From NCBI GenBank assembly GCA_900540595.1, contig UQGL01000007.1, positions 1 through 64,000 of the forward strand: a stretch of 64,000 nucleotides of DNA, written 5' to 3'. Below are positions 1 to 7,017 of this stretch, one piece after another (position 1 is the first letter of the stretch; each line of letters starts with the position of its first letter). Origin of the DNA: an uncultured Oscillospiraceae bacterium (GTDB lineage Bacteria > Bacillota > Clostridia > Oscillospirales > Ruminococcaceae). The position numbers and the translations under genes are program-made. The notes below the pieces were generated by a model, which was given only the letters and a program-made list of their open reading frames with translations, did not search any database and was not told where the DNA came from.

Positions 1-61
1 GATGGCGCAGCTGCGTGATGCGCTTACGGACAAAATTCTCATATTCGGCTACCTGAAGCAA
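1..61 (-). CDS. XRE-type helix-turn-helix regulator, N-terminal fragment (cut by window edge)
   Basis: Only the first 20 codons lie in the window. Read on the minus strand they give VAEYENFVRKRITQLRH after a leading L-L-Q. This matches the start of a widespread family of small Firmicute XRE DNA-binding proteins that begin with Y-E-x-F-V-R-x-R-I-x-x-L-R. The start is probably TTG at 61, because GGGAAAGGG lies 9 bases upstream. The rest of the gene, including the helix-turn-helix, is outside the window, so the call rests on the N-terminal signature alone. Confidence 0.5.
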   Translation of the reverse strand, partial: MLQVAEYENFVRKRITQLRH

Positions 62-218
62 GCAGATACACCCTTTCCCACTTATACTATAATATGTAAA
101 TATTGTAATATAAATCGCGGTAGAACGTTCAGCATTGATGTATCAGTTTTCGATTGATTACCAACAAGCTGACGATTAAATAATGAATTTCGAAAAAAGT
201 TTTTTCAAGCGCTGTGTT
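62..218. other. AT-rich intergenic region
   Basis: AT-rich spacer between the leftward XRE fragment and the end of the leftward hypothetical gene. TATAGT/TATAAG-like hexamers at about 80–92 on the minus strand could serve the XRE gene. No convincing terminator is visible. Confidence 0.4.
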
Positions 219-782
219 TCAGATGATAAGCAGCAGGTCGGGAAAGCGTAAAATATGGTCGATATGGGCAATCGCCCCGGCTAATGTATCAAAACGCCCC
301 TCGCACGGATCGGGCACTTCGGTAAGGGCAGCGGGGTCTGCCGTAAGACCGTTTTCCTCCAGCCACTCATCAAACGCCTTGCGCATCGCTGCGGCGTTGG
401 CGCGCTTTTCCTCTTTGGTGACACGCTCATCAAGGTAGATAATGGCATCATATTTGTGGGCTGCGGTGTTATGGGTAATTTCAGCAAAGGTGAACCTGTC
501 TATATAGATATGGAATAAGAGTTCCACCCCCAACTTGTGCAGCTCGCCTTCCGCGCGCCGGCGTTCGGAAATTTGCGCCTTTTCGCCCAACATGGCACGT
601 AACTGGCAAAACAGCTCGTCCCGATCCGCAGGGTACAACGCAGTACCCTTGGTGTCCTCGATTTCCTCAAAGCAGTACGCCTGCTGCGAGGGCGACAGCA
701 TCCCCTGTTCAGCCAGCTGTATAGCATTGAGAAGATCCTGCCGATAGGATTGCGATAACGACATTGCGAATTCCTTTTTCAC
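219..782 (-). CDS. hypothetical protein, 187 aa
   Basis: I do not recognise the family. The protein is soluble, rich in Glu/Ala/Arg, has no signal peptide or membrane segment, and is mostly helical in character. The GTG at 782 has AAGGAGTG nine bases upstream. A second start, ATG at residue 7, also has an AAGGA nearby, so the N-terminus is uncertain by six residues. A TATAAT hexamer on the minus strand at 824–829 suggests its own promoter. The gene stands alone, divergent from the histidine kinase. Confidence 0.6.
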   Translation of the reverse strand: MKKEFAMSLSQSYRQDLLNAIQLAEQGMLSPSQQAYCFEEIEDTKGTALYPADRDELFCQLRAMLGEKAQISERRRAEGELHKLGVELLFHIYIDRFTFAEITHNTAAHKYDAIIYLDERVTKEEKRANAAAMRKAFDEWLEENGLTADPAALTEVPDPCEGRFDTLAGAIAHIDHILRFPDLLLII

Positions 783-823
783 AAAAGATCACTCCTTGTT
801 TTTAATTGGTGAATCTAGTATGA

Positions 824-829
824 ATTATA
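824..829 (-). promoter_or_regulatory. -10 box of the 187-aa hypothetical gene
   Basis: TATAAT read on the minus strand, 42 bases upstream of the GTG start. The -35 region is poor (GCGATT at 847–852 with a 17-base spacer). Confidence 0.4.
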
Positions 830-907
830 GTTCTTGTTTGTGTCGAAATCGCTCGAAGGCAAGGATATAAAGGAAAAAATTCATACAACAATCCTTGCGT
901 GAATTTT

Positions 908-937
908 GCCGTATGCTTTGCCGCATACGGCTTTTTT
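908..937 (+). terminator. Intrinsic terminator in a divergent intergenic region
   Basis: Perfect 9-bp stem GCCGTATGC/GCATACGGC with a 6-base loop, followed by TTTTTT on the plus strand. No plus-strand gene precedes it, so it either ends an unannotated short transcript from 780–905 or shields the kinase promoter from readthrough. Confidence 0.7.
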
Positions 938-975
938 GTTCGGTTTTGTTCAGGGTTTTGTTCAGATTTTCAGGC
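937..975 (+). repeat. Tandem GTTTTGTTC direct repeats upstream of the kinase promoter
   Basis: Three to four spaced copies of TTTTGTTC (about 11–12-base period, the last two sharing GTTTTGTTCAG) lie just upstream of the -35 box at 981. Position and periodicity suit an activator-binding site, but this is inference. Confidence 0.4.
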
Positions 976-980
976 CCTGC

Positions 981-1009
981 TTGCAACTTGCCCGCCAAAC
1001 AACTATAAT
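981..1009 (+). promoter_or_regulatory. Sigma-A-type promoter of the hybrid histidine kinase
   Basis: TTGCAA at 981–986 and TATAAT at 1004–1009 with a 17-base spacer. The kinase start codon lies 47 bases downstream of the -10. Confidence 0.75.
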
Positions 1010-1056
1010 GATTATATGTAACTTTGCATAAAAATTCCCCACAGGGAGTTGAAGAT

Positions 1057-3105
1057 ATGAAAAAGAGAAACGACCAGAATGTCATTGTAAAACGGGCAGT
1101 TCTCGTCTTTATCCTCATGTTTCTTGTGTTGCTGGCGGCGTTGGCATTTTTCACCCGCAGCATCGTCATGCGCGAACAGCTCAAGGCGTCCTACACGGCG
1201 GAGACCACCGTCGCCAATGTGGAGGCCCAGCTCAACCGCTACCTGGCGGAGTCCGAGCTGCTGAAAAGCATCGTTGAGTCCGGGTATGAAATCAGTGACA
1301 GCGATTTTGCCGCACTGTCCAAGCTTATGTACAACGAGGACGGCATTATCAAGGCCGTAGAGCTGGCCCCGAACGGCGTCGTGCGCAGCGTTTACCCGCA
1401 GGCGAGCAACGCCGACGCCCTGGGGCTGAATATGCTCCGGCACCCCGAGCGCAAAGTTGAAGCCAGCCTTGCCAAGGAGAGTGGCCAGTACACGATTGCC
1501 GGGCCGTTTCAGCTGGTGCAGGGCGGCACCGGCGCACTGCTGTTCGATCCTATCTACACCACCGGTGCGGACGGCAGCCAAAAATACTGGGGCTTCTCCG
1601 TCCTGGTGCTGGACTGGGAGAGTTTTCTCGATGAAATCCAAATCAACAAATTACAGGATGCCTCCTACGAGTACCTGATTTGGAAGGAGGGCCACAACGG
1701 TGAGCGGATCGTCATTGCCCAGGGCGACCGCCCCGTGGGACCGAACACACTGGAAGTTGCCTGCGCCGTGCCCAACGATACCTGGTATTTTGAGATACGC
1801 CCGGCCACGGGCTGGATCACCCCGACCCAGGAAACCTTTAACGTACTTTTGCTGCTGGTGCTGCCCGCACTGGCCACAGTCGGCTACTGGCAGTTTGAAC
1901 TGCGCCGCTACAAGGACGCCGTCCACGCCGCCGAGCTGGAAAAGGCCGCACGGGAGGCACAGGCCGCCAACGTTGCCAAAACGCGGTTTCTTTTTAATAT
2001 GAGCCATGACATCCGCACCCCGATGAACGCCATCATCGGCTATGCAGGGCTACTGGCAGCCCACCTGGACGAGCGGGATCGTGCGCTGGATTATCTGGGA
2101 AAAATACGTTCGTCCAGCGATTTCCTGCTCTCCCTCATTAACTATGTGCTGGAAATGGCCCGCATTGAGAGCGGCAAGGCTGCCTTGAAGCTTGAGCCGT
2201 CTGACATCAACGAGCTTGCCGCCTCGCTGAAAGCCGTGTTTGACCCACTGGCCGACGAAAAGCACATCACCACCACCTGCACCATCGATATCCAACATCC
2301 CTATGTGCGCAGCGACCAAACGAAGGTACGTGAAATTCTCTTAAATATCATCAGCAACGCCATCAAGTACACACCCGAGGGCGGCCGCGTCGATTTCACC
2401 ATGACCGAGCTGCCCGGCGAAACGCCCGGCACCATGCGTTACAAGGCTGTCGTGCAGGATGACGGCATCGGTATGAGTGCGGAATATCTCCCCCACCTGT
2501 TTGAGGAGTTTTCTCGTGAGCACACCAGCACCGAGAGCCGCGTCATCGGCACCGGCCTGGGCCTGCCCATCGTCAAGTCGCTCGTCCAGCTCATGGGCGG
2601 TACCATCGATGTCGAGAGCACTGTTGGTAAGGGTTCGACCTTCACGGTCGTTATCCCCTTCCCTGTCATCAGCAAAGAAGAGCTGACCCAGCAGCGCGAG
2701 CAGCCCGCCGACCCCGCCGCTGGGCTGGCAGGAAAGCACCTGCTGCTGGCCGAGGACAACGACCTAAACGCCGAGATCGCGCTGACGATCCTGCAGGAGA
2801 ACGGCATGATCGTTAACCGCGCTGAGGACGGCATCCGCTGCCTGGAGCTTTTGGGTGCAAAACCCGCCGGGTACTACGACGCCGTGCTCATGGATATCCA
2901 GATGCCCCGCATGGACGGCTACCAGGCAGCGCAGGCCATCCGCGCTTTGCCTGATGCCCGGTCCACCGTGCCCATCATCGCCATGACGGCCAACGCCTTT
3001 GAAGAAGATAAGCAACGCGCGTTTGACGCCGGCATGAATGACCATATCTCCAAACCCATCAGCCTGAATGCTCTGTTGGCCGCACTGCGGAAAAACCTGA
3101 AATAA
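1057..3105 (+). CDS. CHASE-domain hybrid sensor histidine kinase
   Basis: Membrane-bound hybrid kinase of 682 aa. Residues about 11–34 form a first membrane segment. Residues about 45–260 form an extracytoplasmic CHASE-like sensor (region around G-x-x-L-F-D-P-I-Y). A second membrane segment lies at about 265–285. A HisKA domain follows with [11 protein letters not shown] (phosphorylated His317), then a HATPase domain with N, G1 (DDGIGM) and G2 (GTGLGLPI) boxes. A C-terminal receiver domain has E-D-N near its start, Asp613 in M-D-I-Q-M-P and a K-P-I motif. The ATG at 1057 is chosen because GGGAG lies eight bases upstream; an earlier in-frame ATG at 1024 lacks a ribosome site. No output response regulator is adjacent, so its phosphorelay partner is unknown. 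Confidence 0.9.
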   Translation: MKKRNDQNVIVKRAVLVFILMFLVLLAALAFFTRSIVMREQLKASYTAETTVANVEAQLNRYLAESELLKSIVESGYEISDSDFAALSKLMYNEDGIIKAVELAPNGVVRSVYPQASNADALGLNMLRHPERKVEASLAKESGQYTIAGPFQLVQGGTGALLFDPIYTTGADGSQKYWGFSVLVLDWESFLDEIQINKLQDASYEYLIWKEGHNGERIVIAQGDRPVGPNTLEVACAVPNDTWYFEIRPATGWITPTQETFNVLLLLVLPALATVGYWQFELRRYKDAVHAAELEKAAREAQAANVAKTRFLFNMSHDIRTPMNAIIGYAGLLAAHLDERDRALDYLGKIRSSSDFLLSLINYVLEMARIESGKAALKLEPSDINELAASLKAVFDPLADEKHITTTCTIDIQHPYVRSDQTKVREILLNIISNAIKYTPEGGRVDFTMTELPGETPGTMRYKAVVQDDGIGMSAEYLPHLFEEFSREHTSTESRVIGTGLGLPIVKSLVQLMGGTIDVESTVGKGSTFTVVIPFPVISKEELTQQREQPADPAAGLAGKHLLLAEDNDLNAEIALTILQENGMIVNRAEDGIRCLELLGAKPAGYYDAVLMDIQMPRMDGYQAAQAIRALPDARSTVPIIAMTANAFEEDKQRAFDAGMNDHISKPISLNALLAALRKNLK

Positions 3106-3127
3106 CTTGCAGAGAGGAAATTTTGAT

Positions 3128-3187
3128 ATGCTCCCTATATAGCGAACAGTGAAATAAAACACTGAAAGCTATATAGGGAGCATTTTT
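3128..3187 (+). repeat. Long two-part hairpin between the kinase and a transposase fragment
   Basis: Perfect 16-bp arms (ATGCTCCCTATATAGC at 3128–3143 and its complement at 3168–3183) enclose an inner CAGTG/CACTG stem, followed by TTTTT. It can terminate the kinase transcript. The right arm also contains the AGGGAG that would be the ribosome site of the ORF at 3190, so the hairpin would hide that site when transcribed from outside, as terminal repeats of some insertion sequences do. Confidence 0.7.
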
Positions 3188-3189
3188 GT

Positions 3190-3375
3190 ATGAGAGGAAA
3201 AATATCACCAGCAGTCAAGCAAAAGGCAGTAATGGAGATAGAATCTGGCAGATTGTCCCAAAGTGAAGTAGCAAGACGACTATGTGTAGACGGAGAAACT
3301 GTCCGTAGTTGGCTGACAGCGTACAGAAGTGAGGGCAATGCGGGTCTAGAGTGCGACGGGAAAAATCGTATATGA
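3190..3375 (+). pseudogene. Truncated IS3-type transposase OrfA (helix-turn-helix part)
   Basis: The 61-aa product has the HTH of IS3/IS1-like OrfA proteins: K-x-K-A-V-M-E-I near the start and L-S-Q-S-E-V-A-R-R-L-C-V-D-G-E-T-V-R-S-W-L as the DNA-binding segment. Full OrfA proteins are about 90–170 aa, and no OrfB with a DDE core follows, so this is a relic. The AGGGAG ribosome site is nine bases upstream but lies inside a hairpin arm. Low GC relative to neighbours supports transfer. Confidence 0.65.
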
Positions 3376-3410
3376 AAAAAAGCACCTTGCCTACAAAATA
3401 GGTAAGGTGC
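3375..3410 (-). terminator. Hairpin with minus-strand T-run after the transposase relic
   Basis: 12-bp stem GCACCTTGCCTA/TAGGTAAGGTGC (3382–3410) with AAAAAAA on its left, giving a U-tract on the minus strand. No minus-strand gene is seen immediately upstream, so it may be part of the mobile-element remnant. Confidence 0.55.
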
Positions 3411-3508
3411 CAAGGATACGACTATTTGTTTTTAGCTGGCTATTTGTCACTTCAGCCAGCTGAGAGGGGGTTGTTAGGGGGAGAGGAACCTCCCAAACCC
3501 ATTCCTGA

Positions 3509-3721
3509 AAAAAGTTACACTTCCCCCTTGATTTGATAAGATGGTTTCAAAAGGATGCTGATACACGCAAATTAACCGTCCCGCATTGTCGGATGCGGTA
3601 AGATGATTTTGTTCAGCATATTATCGATAACGATCCTGGTTTTGATATGTTCTCTTTCGAAGGCTTTAGGCCTACGTTAGAGATAATCAAATCAATCGTA
3701 GAAGATGCAGATCGTAACTAA
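3509..3721 (+). pseudogene. Remnant of an unknown protein-coding gene with an in-frame stop
   Basis: One plus-strand frame reads as ordinary protein on both sides of a TAA at 3599–3601. The first part is about 30 codons containing W-F-Q-K-D-A-D-T-R-K-L. The second is 39 codons ending F-S-F-E-G-F-R-P-T-L-E-I-I-K-S-I-V-E-D-A and a TAA at 3719. There is no start codon or ribosome site. I do not recognise the family. It sits in the same low-GC strip as the transposase relic, which suggests debris of a mobile element. Confidence 0.3.
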
Positions 3722-3762
3722 TAATTTGATGAGTGGCCGCTAAAGTTAATAATCAAAACACT

Positions 3763-3796
3763 GATGCCCGGGGAGCCTTTCGGCCCTCCGGGCATC
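3763..3796 (-). terminator. Terminator downstream of the sigma-K-like gene
   Basis: GATGCCCGG..GAG pairs with CTCCGGGCATC; the minus-strand transcript then reads AGTGTTTT. It lies 20 bases past the sigma gene stop. Confidence 0.6.
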
Positions 3797-3815
3797 GTTT
3801 ACATTAGTGGCGGCG

Positions 3816-4451
3816 CTATACATAGCTGCGGCTGATGTGCAGCGTCTGCGCCGTCTGCTGCTGGGTCTGTGCCGCACCGCCGAAGCCGTACCGCAGCCGC
3901 ATGATCTGCCGCTCCCGCCCGGGCAGCTGCTCCACCATGCTTCGCAGCCGGGCCGCATCGGCACGCTGCTCGCAGTCTGCCTCCATGTCCGTCTCATCGG
4001 GCAAGGTGTCTGCCAGCGTCAGCTGACCGCCCGCCTCCAGCGGCTCCTGCAGTGAAAGCTGCGACCCCGCCCTGCGCGTGCGGCGCAGTTCCATCCGCAG
4101 CTCATTCTCAATACACCTGCTTGCATAGCTGGCGAACTTTTTGCCCTTGTCGGGGTCGAAGGTATCCACAGCCTTGATGAGGCCGATGGTCCCGATCGAG
4201 ATGTAATCGTCCTGCGCGGCATCCCCCGCGTAGTATTTTTTGCAGATATGGGCCACCAGCCGCAGATTGTGGCGTATCAGCGTGTCACGCGCAGCGGCGG
4301 CGGTCGGCCCGCCCCGGCGCAGGTCGGCAAAGGCCGCGCACTCCCGCTCCGGCGGCAGCGGCCGCGGAAAGGACCCGCTCTCAAGATGCAGCGCAAGATA
4401 CAGGATATGCCCTGCAGCCACCTGCAAAAAATAACCCAAAATGCCCAGCAT
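3816..4451 (-). CDS. sigK: RNA polymerase sporulation sigma factor K-like, C-terminally shortened
   Basis: Sigma-70 family protein of 211 aa. After a hydrophobic N-terminal stretch comes G-S-F-P-R-P-L-P-P-E-x-E, typical of sigma-K. Region 2 follows (R-H-N-L-R-L-V-A-H-I, then S-I-G-T-I-G-L-I-K-A-V-D-T-F-D and F-A-S-Y-A-S-R-C-I-E-N-E). Region 4 begins R-E-R-Q-I-M-R-L-R-Y-G-F. The protein ends abruptly at I-S-R-S-Y-V, where relatives continue S-R-I-E-K-R-A; thus the second half of the region 4.2 recognition helix is missing. The ATG at 4451 is chosen because GAGGTGG lies six bases upstream. In sporulating relatives sigma-K directs late mother-cell genes. Its function here is doubtful because of the truncation. 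Confidence 0.8.
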   Translation of the reverse strand: MLGILGYFLQVAAGHILYLALHLESGSFPRPLPPERECAAFADLRRGGPTAAAARDTLIRHNLRLVAHICKKYYAGDAAQDDYISIGTIGLIKAVDTFDPDKGKKFASYASRCIENELRMELRRTRRAGSQLSLQEPLEAGGQLTLADTLPDETDMEADCEQRADAARLRSMVEQLPGRERQIMRLRYGFGGAAQTQQQTAQTLHISRSYV

Positions 4452-4526
4452 ACACACCACCTCGCGGAAATGTATGCCGGGTATCTGCTTTTTATCCCTG
4501 TCTGCAGGCTCTGTGCGGCGCTTTTC

Positions 4527-4577
4527 AAAAAACGGCCCGGCACACCCGCTGCCTGTGCGCAGGGGGTGTGCCGGGCC
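4527..4577 (-). terminator. Terminator of the Ca/Na antiporter gene
   Basis: 14-bp stem GGCCCGGCACACCC/GGGTGTGCCGGGCC (4534–4577) followed on the minus strand by GTTTTTT. It lies 14 bases past the antiporter stop. Confidence 0.8.
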
Positions 4578-4590
4578 AAGCCTGTGTTGT

Positions 4591-5550
4591 TTACAGCGTG
4601 AACTGCACAGCGCAGAAAGCTGCGTAGATCGCCAGCAGCAAAATGCCCTGCGCACGGTTCAGCTTGCCCTTGCACAGGGCGGGGACCGTGAGAATCAGCA
4701 TAACAGCCAGCATGACCGGCAGCTCCAGCACAAGGCTGGAGTTGATGCCGAACAGAGTGGCGCTCTGCGGAACGGTGAAGGGAGCCAGCGTGACCGAAAC
4801 GCCGCTGACCAGCACCAGATTAAAGACATTGGCACCGACAACATTGCCCAGTGAGAGATCGCTGTGACCCTTGACCAGCGAGGTGATGGCGGTGACCAGC
4901 TCAGGCAGAGAGGTTCCCAGCGCCACAAAGGTCAGCGCGATAACGCTCTCCGGCACACCCAGCGCCTGCGCGATCAGGGTGCCGTTGTCCACCAGCAGGT
5001 TAGCGCCCAGCGCAATCAGCACCGCGCCCAGCACCAGCAGCACCAGCGTTTTGGCGAGGGGCATCTCCTCCTCGGCGTCCTCATGGGCCTCGGCGGGGGT
5101 GTTTTTCATCTGCAGCACATTGACGACCATGTAAGCGACAAACATTGCCAGCATGATGATGCCCATGACGCGGGTAAACCGGCCGAACACATAGGCCGCC
5201 GCACAGTAGATGGCTGCCGCCGCAAAGAAAAAGGCGACCGGCGTCTTTAAGGTCTTGGGGTCCACCTTACCGGGGCGCACGGCGATGGTGATGGCTGCAA
5301 TCAGCGCCGCATTGCAGATGACCGAGCCGATGGCGTTGCCGTAGGCGATCTCGCCATGGCCGGAGAGTGCGGACATCGTGGAGACCATGACCTCCGGCAG
5401 GGTCGTACCGATTGAAACGACCGTTGCACCGATGAGAAGCTCCGGCAGGTGAAAGCGGCGGGCCAGTGCGGACGCACCGTCCACAAACCAGTCGCCGCCC
5501 TTGATCAAAAAGAGCAAGCCGACAATAAACAGCAGTACAGGGATAAGCAT
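4591..5550 (-). CDS. Calcium/sodium antiporter, CaCA family (YrbG type)
   Basis: Integral membrane exchanger of 319 aa with about ten predicted membrane helices and the two inverted alpha repeats of the CaCA family. Alpha-1 is G-x-T-L-P-E-V near residue 50 followed by G-N-A-I-G-S. Alpha-2 is G-T-S-L-P-E-L-V followed by G-N-V-V-G-A-N-V-F-N. An acidic cytoplasmic loop (E-D-A-E-E-E) lies between the halves. The ATG at 5550 is preferred over one 15 bases earlier because the earlier ATG overlaps the GGGAGGA ribosome site. Single-gene unit with its own promoter and terminator. Confidence 0.92.
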   Translation of the reverse strand: MLIPVLLFIVGLLFLIKGGDWFVDGASALARRFHLPELLIGATVVSIGTTLPEVMVSTMSALSGHGEIAYGNAIGSVICNAALIAAITIAVRPGKVDPKTLKTPVAFFFAAAAIYCAAAYVFGRFTRVMGIIMLAMFVAYMVVNVLQMKNTPAEAHEDAEEEMPLAKTLVLLVLGAVLIALGANLLVDNGTLIAQALGVPESVIALTFVALGTSLPELVTAITSLVKGHSDLSLGNVVGANVFNLVLVSGVSVTLAPFTVPQSATLFGINSSLVLELPVMLAVMLILTVPALCKGKLNRAQGILLLAIYAAFCAVQFTL

Positions 5551-5594
5551 AGTGATTCCTCCCATAAAAAATGACGATTGATGTCGGAATTTTT

Positions 5595-5624
5595 ATTATA
5601 ACACAACAGCCGGCCTGCCGTCAA
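5595..5624 (-). promoter_or_regulatory. Promoter of the Ca/Na antiporter
   Basis: On the minus strand TTGACG (5619–5624), an 18-base spacer and TATAAT (5595–5600), about 45 bases upstream of the start codon. Confidence 0.7.
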
Positions 5625-5840
5625 ACCCGGAATCAGTTAATAATATTAACGAAATCGAGGGTTTTGCGGCTCCTGCCGCGCGCATTTACTTACTTGATTC
5701 ACGATACCGGAAAATCCCAACTGTGAGGGAGCCAAGAAACAGCTAAGAAACAAGCACCGCCCTTTTCGACAGTCCACCTTTCTTATAGCGCACTTGCCCG
5801 CAGGGATATTTTGAACATTTTTACCTACTTTGTAGCAGAT
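5625..5840. other. Intergenic region without a recognisable gene
   Basis: No convincing coding sequence. A 79-aa minus-strand ORF covering 5646–5885 lacks a ribosome site and contains the terminator hairpin, so it was not called. The sequence contains two near-repeats of AAGAAACA around 5730–5750. I cannot assign a function. Confidence 0.4.
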
Positions 5841-5936
5841 GCAAACACAAAGCCCCGCAGGGGCTACCTGCGGGGCTTTGTGCATAGAGGGGTGGGAAAG
5901 TATATAAAGGTCAGTGAATGTCTTGATTGATTACGA
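5840..5936 (-). ncRNA. Candidate small RNA (about 95 nt) with own promoter and terminator
   Basis: A near-perfect minus-strand promoter (5942–5969) would start transcription near 5935. A strong 14-bp terminator stem lies at 5848–5880, with TTTGTGTTTG after it on the minus strand. No ORF with a ribosome site is present between them. The promoter-terminator spacing defines a short transcript. No known RNA family was recognised, so this is inference from signals only. Confidence 0.4.
5848..5880 (-). terminator. Strong GC-rich terminator hairpin
   Basis: 14-bp perfect stem CAAAGCCCCGCAGG/CCTGCGGGGCTTTG with a short loop. The minus-strand tail is T-rich (TGTGTTTGC); the plus-strand tail is poor. 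Confidence 0.65.
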
Positions 5937-5941
5937 GTATT

Positions 5942-5969
5942 ATTATAGCAGGATTTCTTAAAATGTCAA
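5942..5969 (-). promoter_or_regulatory. Consensus promoter driving the candidate small RNA
   Basis: Minus strand TTGACA (5964–5969), 16-base spacer, TATAAT (5942–5947). Both hexamers match the sigma-A consensus exactly, unusually strong for this window, yet no gene with a ribosome site follows within 300 bases. Confidence 0.7.
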
Positions 5970-6066
5970 ATGTCATACTTGCATTTTGGTTTTCAAAAGA
6001 TTATAATAAAACCATTGACGCTTAATTTTATTTAGCGGCAGCACAAAAAAGCATACTTTTTCAACT

Positions 6067-6094
6067 TTGTTAAAGACAACAATGTCTGTATACT
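6067..6094 (+). promoter_or_regulatory. Probable promoter and operator of the Lrp-type gene
   Basis: TTGTTA (6067–6072), 16-base spacer and TATACT (6089–6094). The inverted repeat AGACA-ACAA-TGTCT at 6074–6087 fills the spacer, a position suited to autorepression. The assignment to the downstream regulator is inference. Confidence 0.5.
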
Positions 6095-6146
6095 TCACAT
6101 TATTTTTTTGTGCGCATTATACAAAACAAAAGCAAGGAGTCATTTC

Positions 6147-6581
6147 ATGGACGAACTGGACCACAAAATCATACAGCTGTTGGCAGAAAATGCTCGTATG
6201 CCCGTCAAAGACATTGCCCAGCGGGTCAGCCTGACCAGCCCCGCCGTTTCCAGCCGCATCCACCGGCTGGAACAGGAGGGCATCATCGGCGGCTACACCG
6301 TTGTGCTGCGCCACCCCGATGCCCCTGCCCGGGTCGAGGCGCTGATCTCGGTGCTGGTAGACGCTGCCACCCGCGCAAGCTTCCTCTCGATGATCGAGCA
6401 GGAGTCTCAGGTGCTGCAGTGCTTCCGGGTGACGGGCAGCTACAATTTTATAATCAAGGTGAGCTGCACCGACATTGACGCGCTGGAGCATCTGCTGACC
6501 AAGATGCAAAAGATGGGCTCCACCAACACCCAGATTATTCTGAACACCCAGCTGGACCGCAACCTGACATTGGAGGAATAA
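6147..6581 (+). CDS. Lrp/AsnC family transcriptional regulator
   Basis: 144-aa regulator. The N-terminal winged HTH reads L-D-H-K-I-I-Q-L-L-A-E-N-A-R-M and then V-S-x-R-I-H-R-L-E-x-E-G-I-I-G-G-Y. A C-terminal RAM/AsnC effector domain (from about residue 65) contains the C-F-R-V-T-G-S-Y-N-F-I-I-K-V stretch. Such proteins bind amino acids as octamers and control amino-acid or transport genes. AAGGAGT sits eight bases before the ATG at 6147. An inverted repeat in the promoter suggests self-control. It is followed closely by the zinc-ribbon gene, probably co-transcribed. Confidence 0.92.
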   Translation: MDELDHKIIQLLAENARMPVKDIAQRVSLTSPAVSSRIHRLEQEGIIGGYTVVLRHPDAPARVEALISVLVDAATRASFLSMIEQESQVLQCFRVTGSYNFIIKVSCTDIDALEHLLTKMQKMGSTNTQIILNTQLDRNLTLEE

Positions 6582-6588
6582 CAAAGTT

Positions 6589-7008
6589 ATGCTACGCTTC
6601 TGCAAAAACTGCGGCCTACTGGTGCCGCATGACGCCCGCAGCTGCCCCCAGTGCGGCGCACCGGTGCCCCCGGCCGCCTGCACAGCGCCGCAGCAGGGCC
6701 CTGCCCAGCCGCTGTATGACACGCCTGACCGGGACGAGGACGCTGCCGTCACTGCCATGAGCCAGAGCGCCACGGCAGCCGCGCTGATCCTCTTTGCCAT
6801 CCCGCTGGTCGGGTTGGTTTTGTCGGTGGTGTGGAGCTTCGGCGGCACCCGCAACCCCGCCCGCCGGCGGCTGGCGCGCGCCTATCTGATCCGCACCGCC
6901 GTGGTGGCAGTCGCCTTTGCGGTGTTCCTGCTGGTCGGTGCGCTGGTGCTGAGCGCTGTGCTGCACGCCGGTCTCACCTACTACTACGCCAACCCCTATT
7001 TCTGGTAA
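6589..7008 (+). CDS. Zinc-ribbon membrane protein
   Basis: 139 aa. The N-terminus carries a zinc ribbon with cysteine pairs C-x2-C at residues 5/8 and 19/22 (F-C-K-N-C-G and C-P-Q-C-G), followed by a Pro/Ala-rich linker and two hydrophobic segments at roughly residues 60–80 and 100–125. Such small zinc-ribbon/TM proteins are common in Firmicutes, but their role is unknown. The start lies seven bases after the Lrp stop; GGAGG is 12 bases upstream, a weak spacing. The next gene follows nine bases later, so these three form one unit. Confidence 0.75.
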   Translation: MLRFCKNCGLLVPHDARSCPQCGAPVPPAACTAPQQGPAQPLYDTPDRDEDAAVTAMSQSATAAALILFAIPLVGLVLSVVWSFGGTRNPARRRLARAYLIRTAVVAVAFAVFLLVGALVLSAVLHAGLTYYYANPYFW

Positions 7009-7017
7009 GGAGACGCC

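Noticed and set aside
825-1184. 119-aa minus-strand ORF overlapping the kinase promoter
   Set aside because: Overlaps the kinase promoter, terminator and start; no ribosome site; composition unlike neighbours.
3135-3413. 92-aa minus-strand ORF opposite the transposase relic
   Set aside because: Antisense of the HTH ORF; a start without a ribosome site, overlapping hairpins at both ends.
5646-5885. 79-aa minus-strand ORF
   Set aside because: No ribosome site, contains the strong terminator hairpin in its first codons, and the product has no features. The region is better explained by a small RNA plus intergenic sequence.
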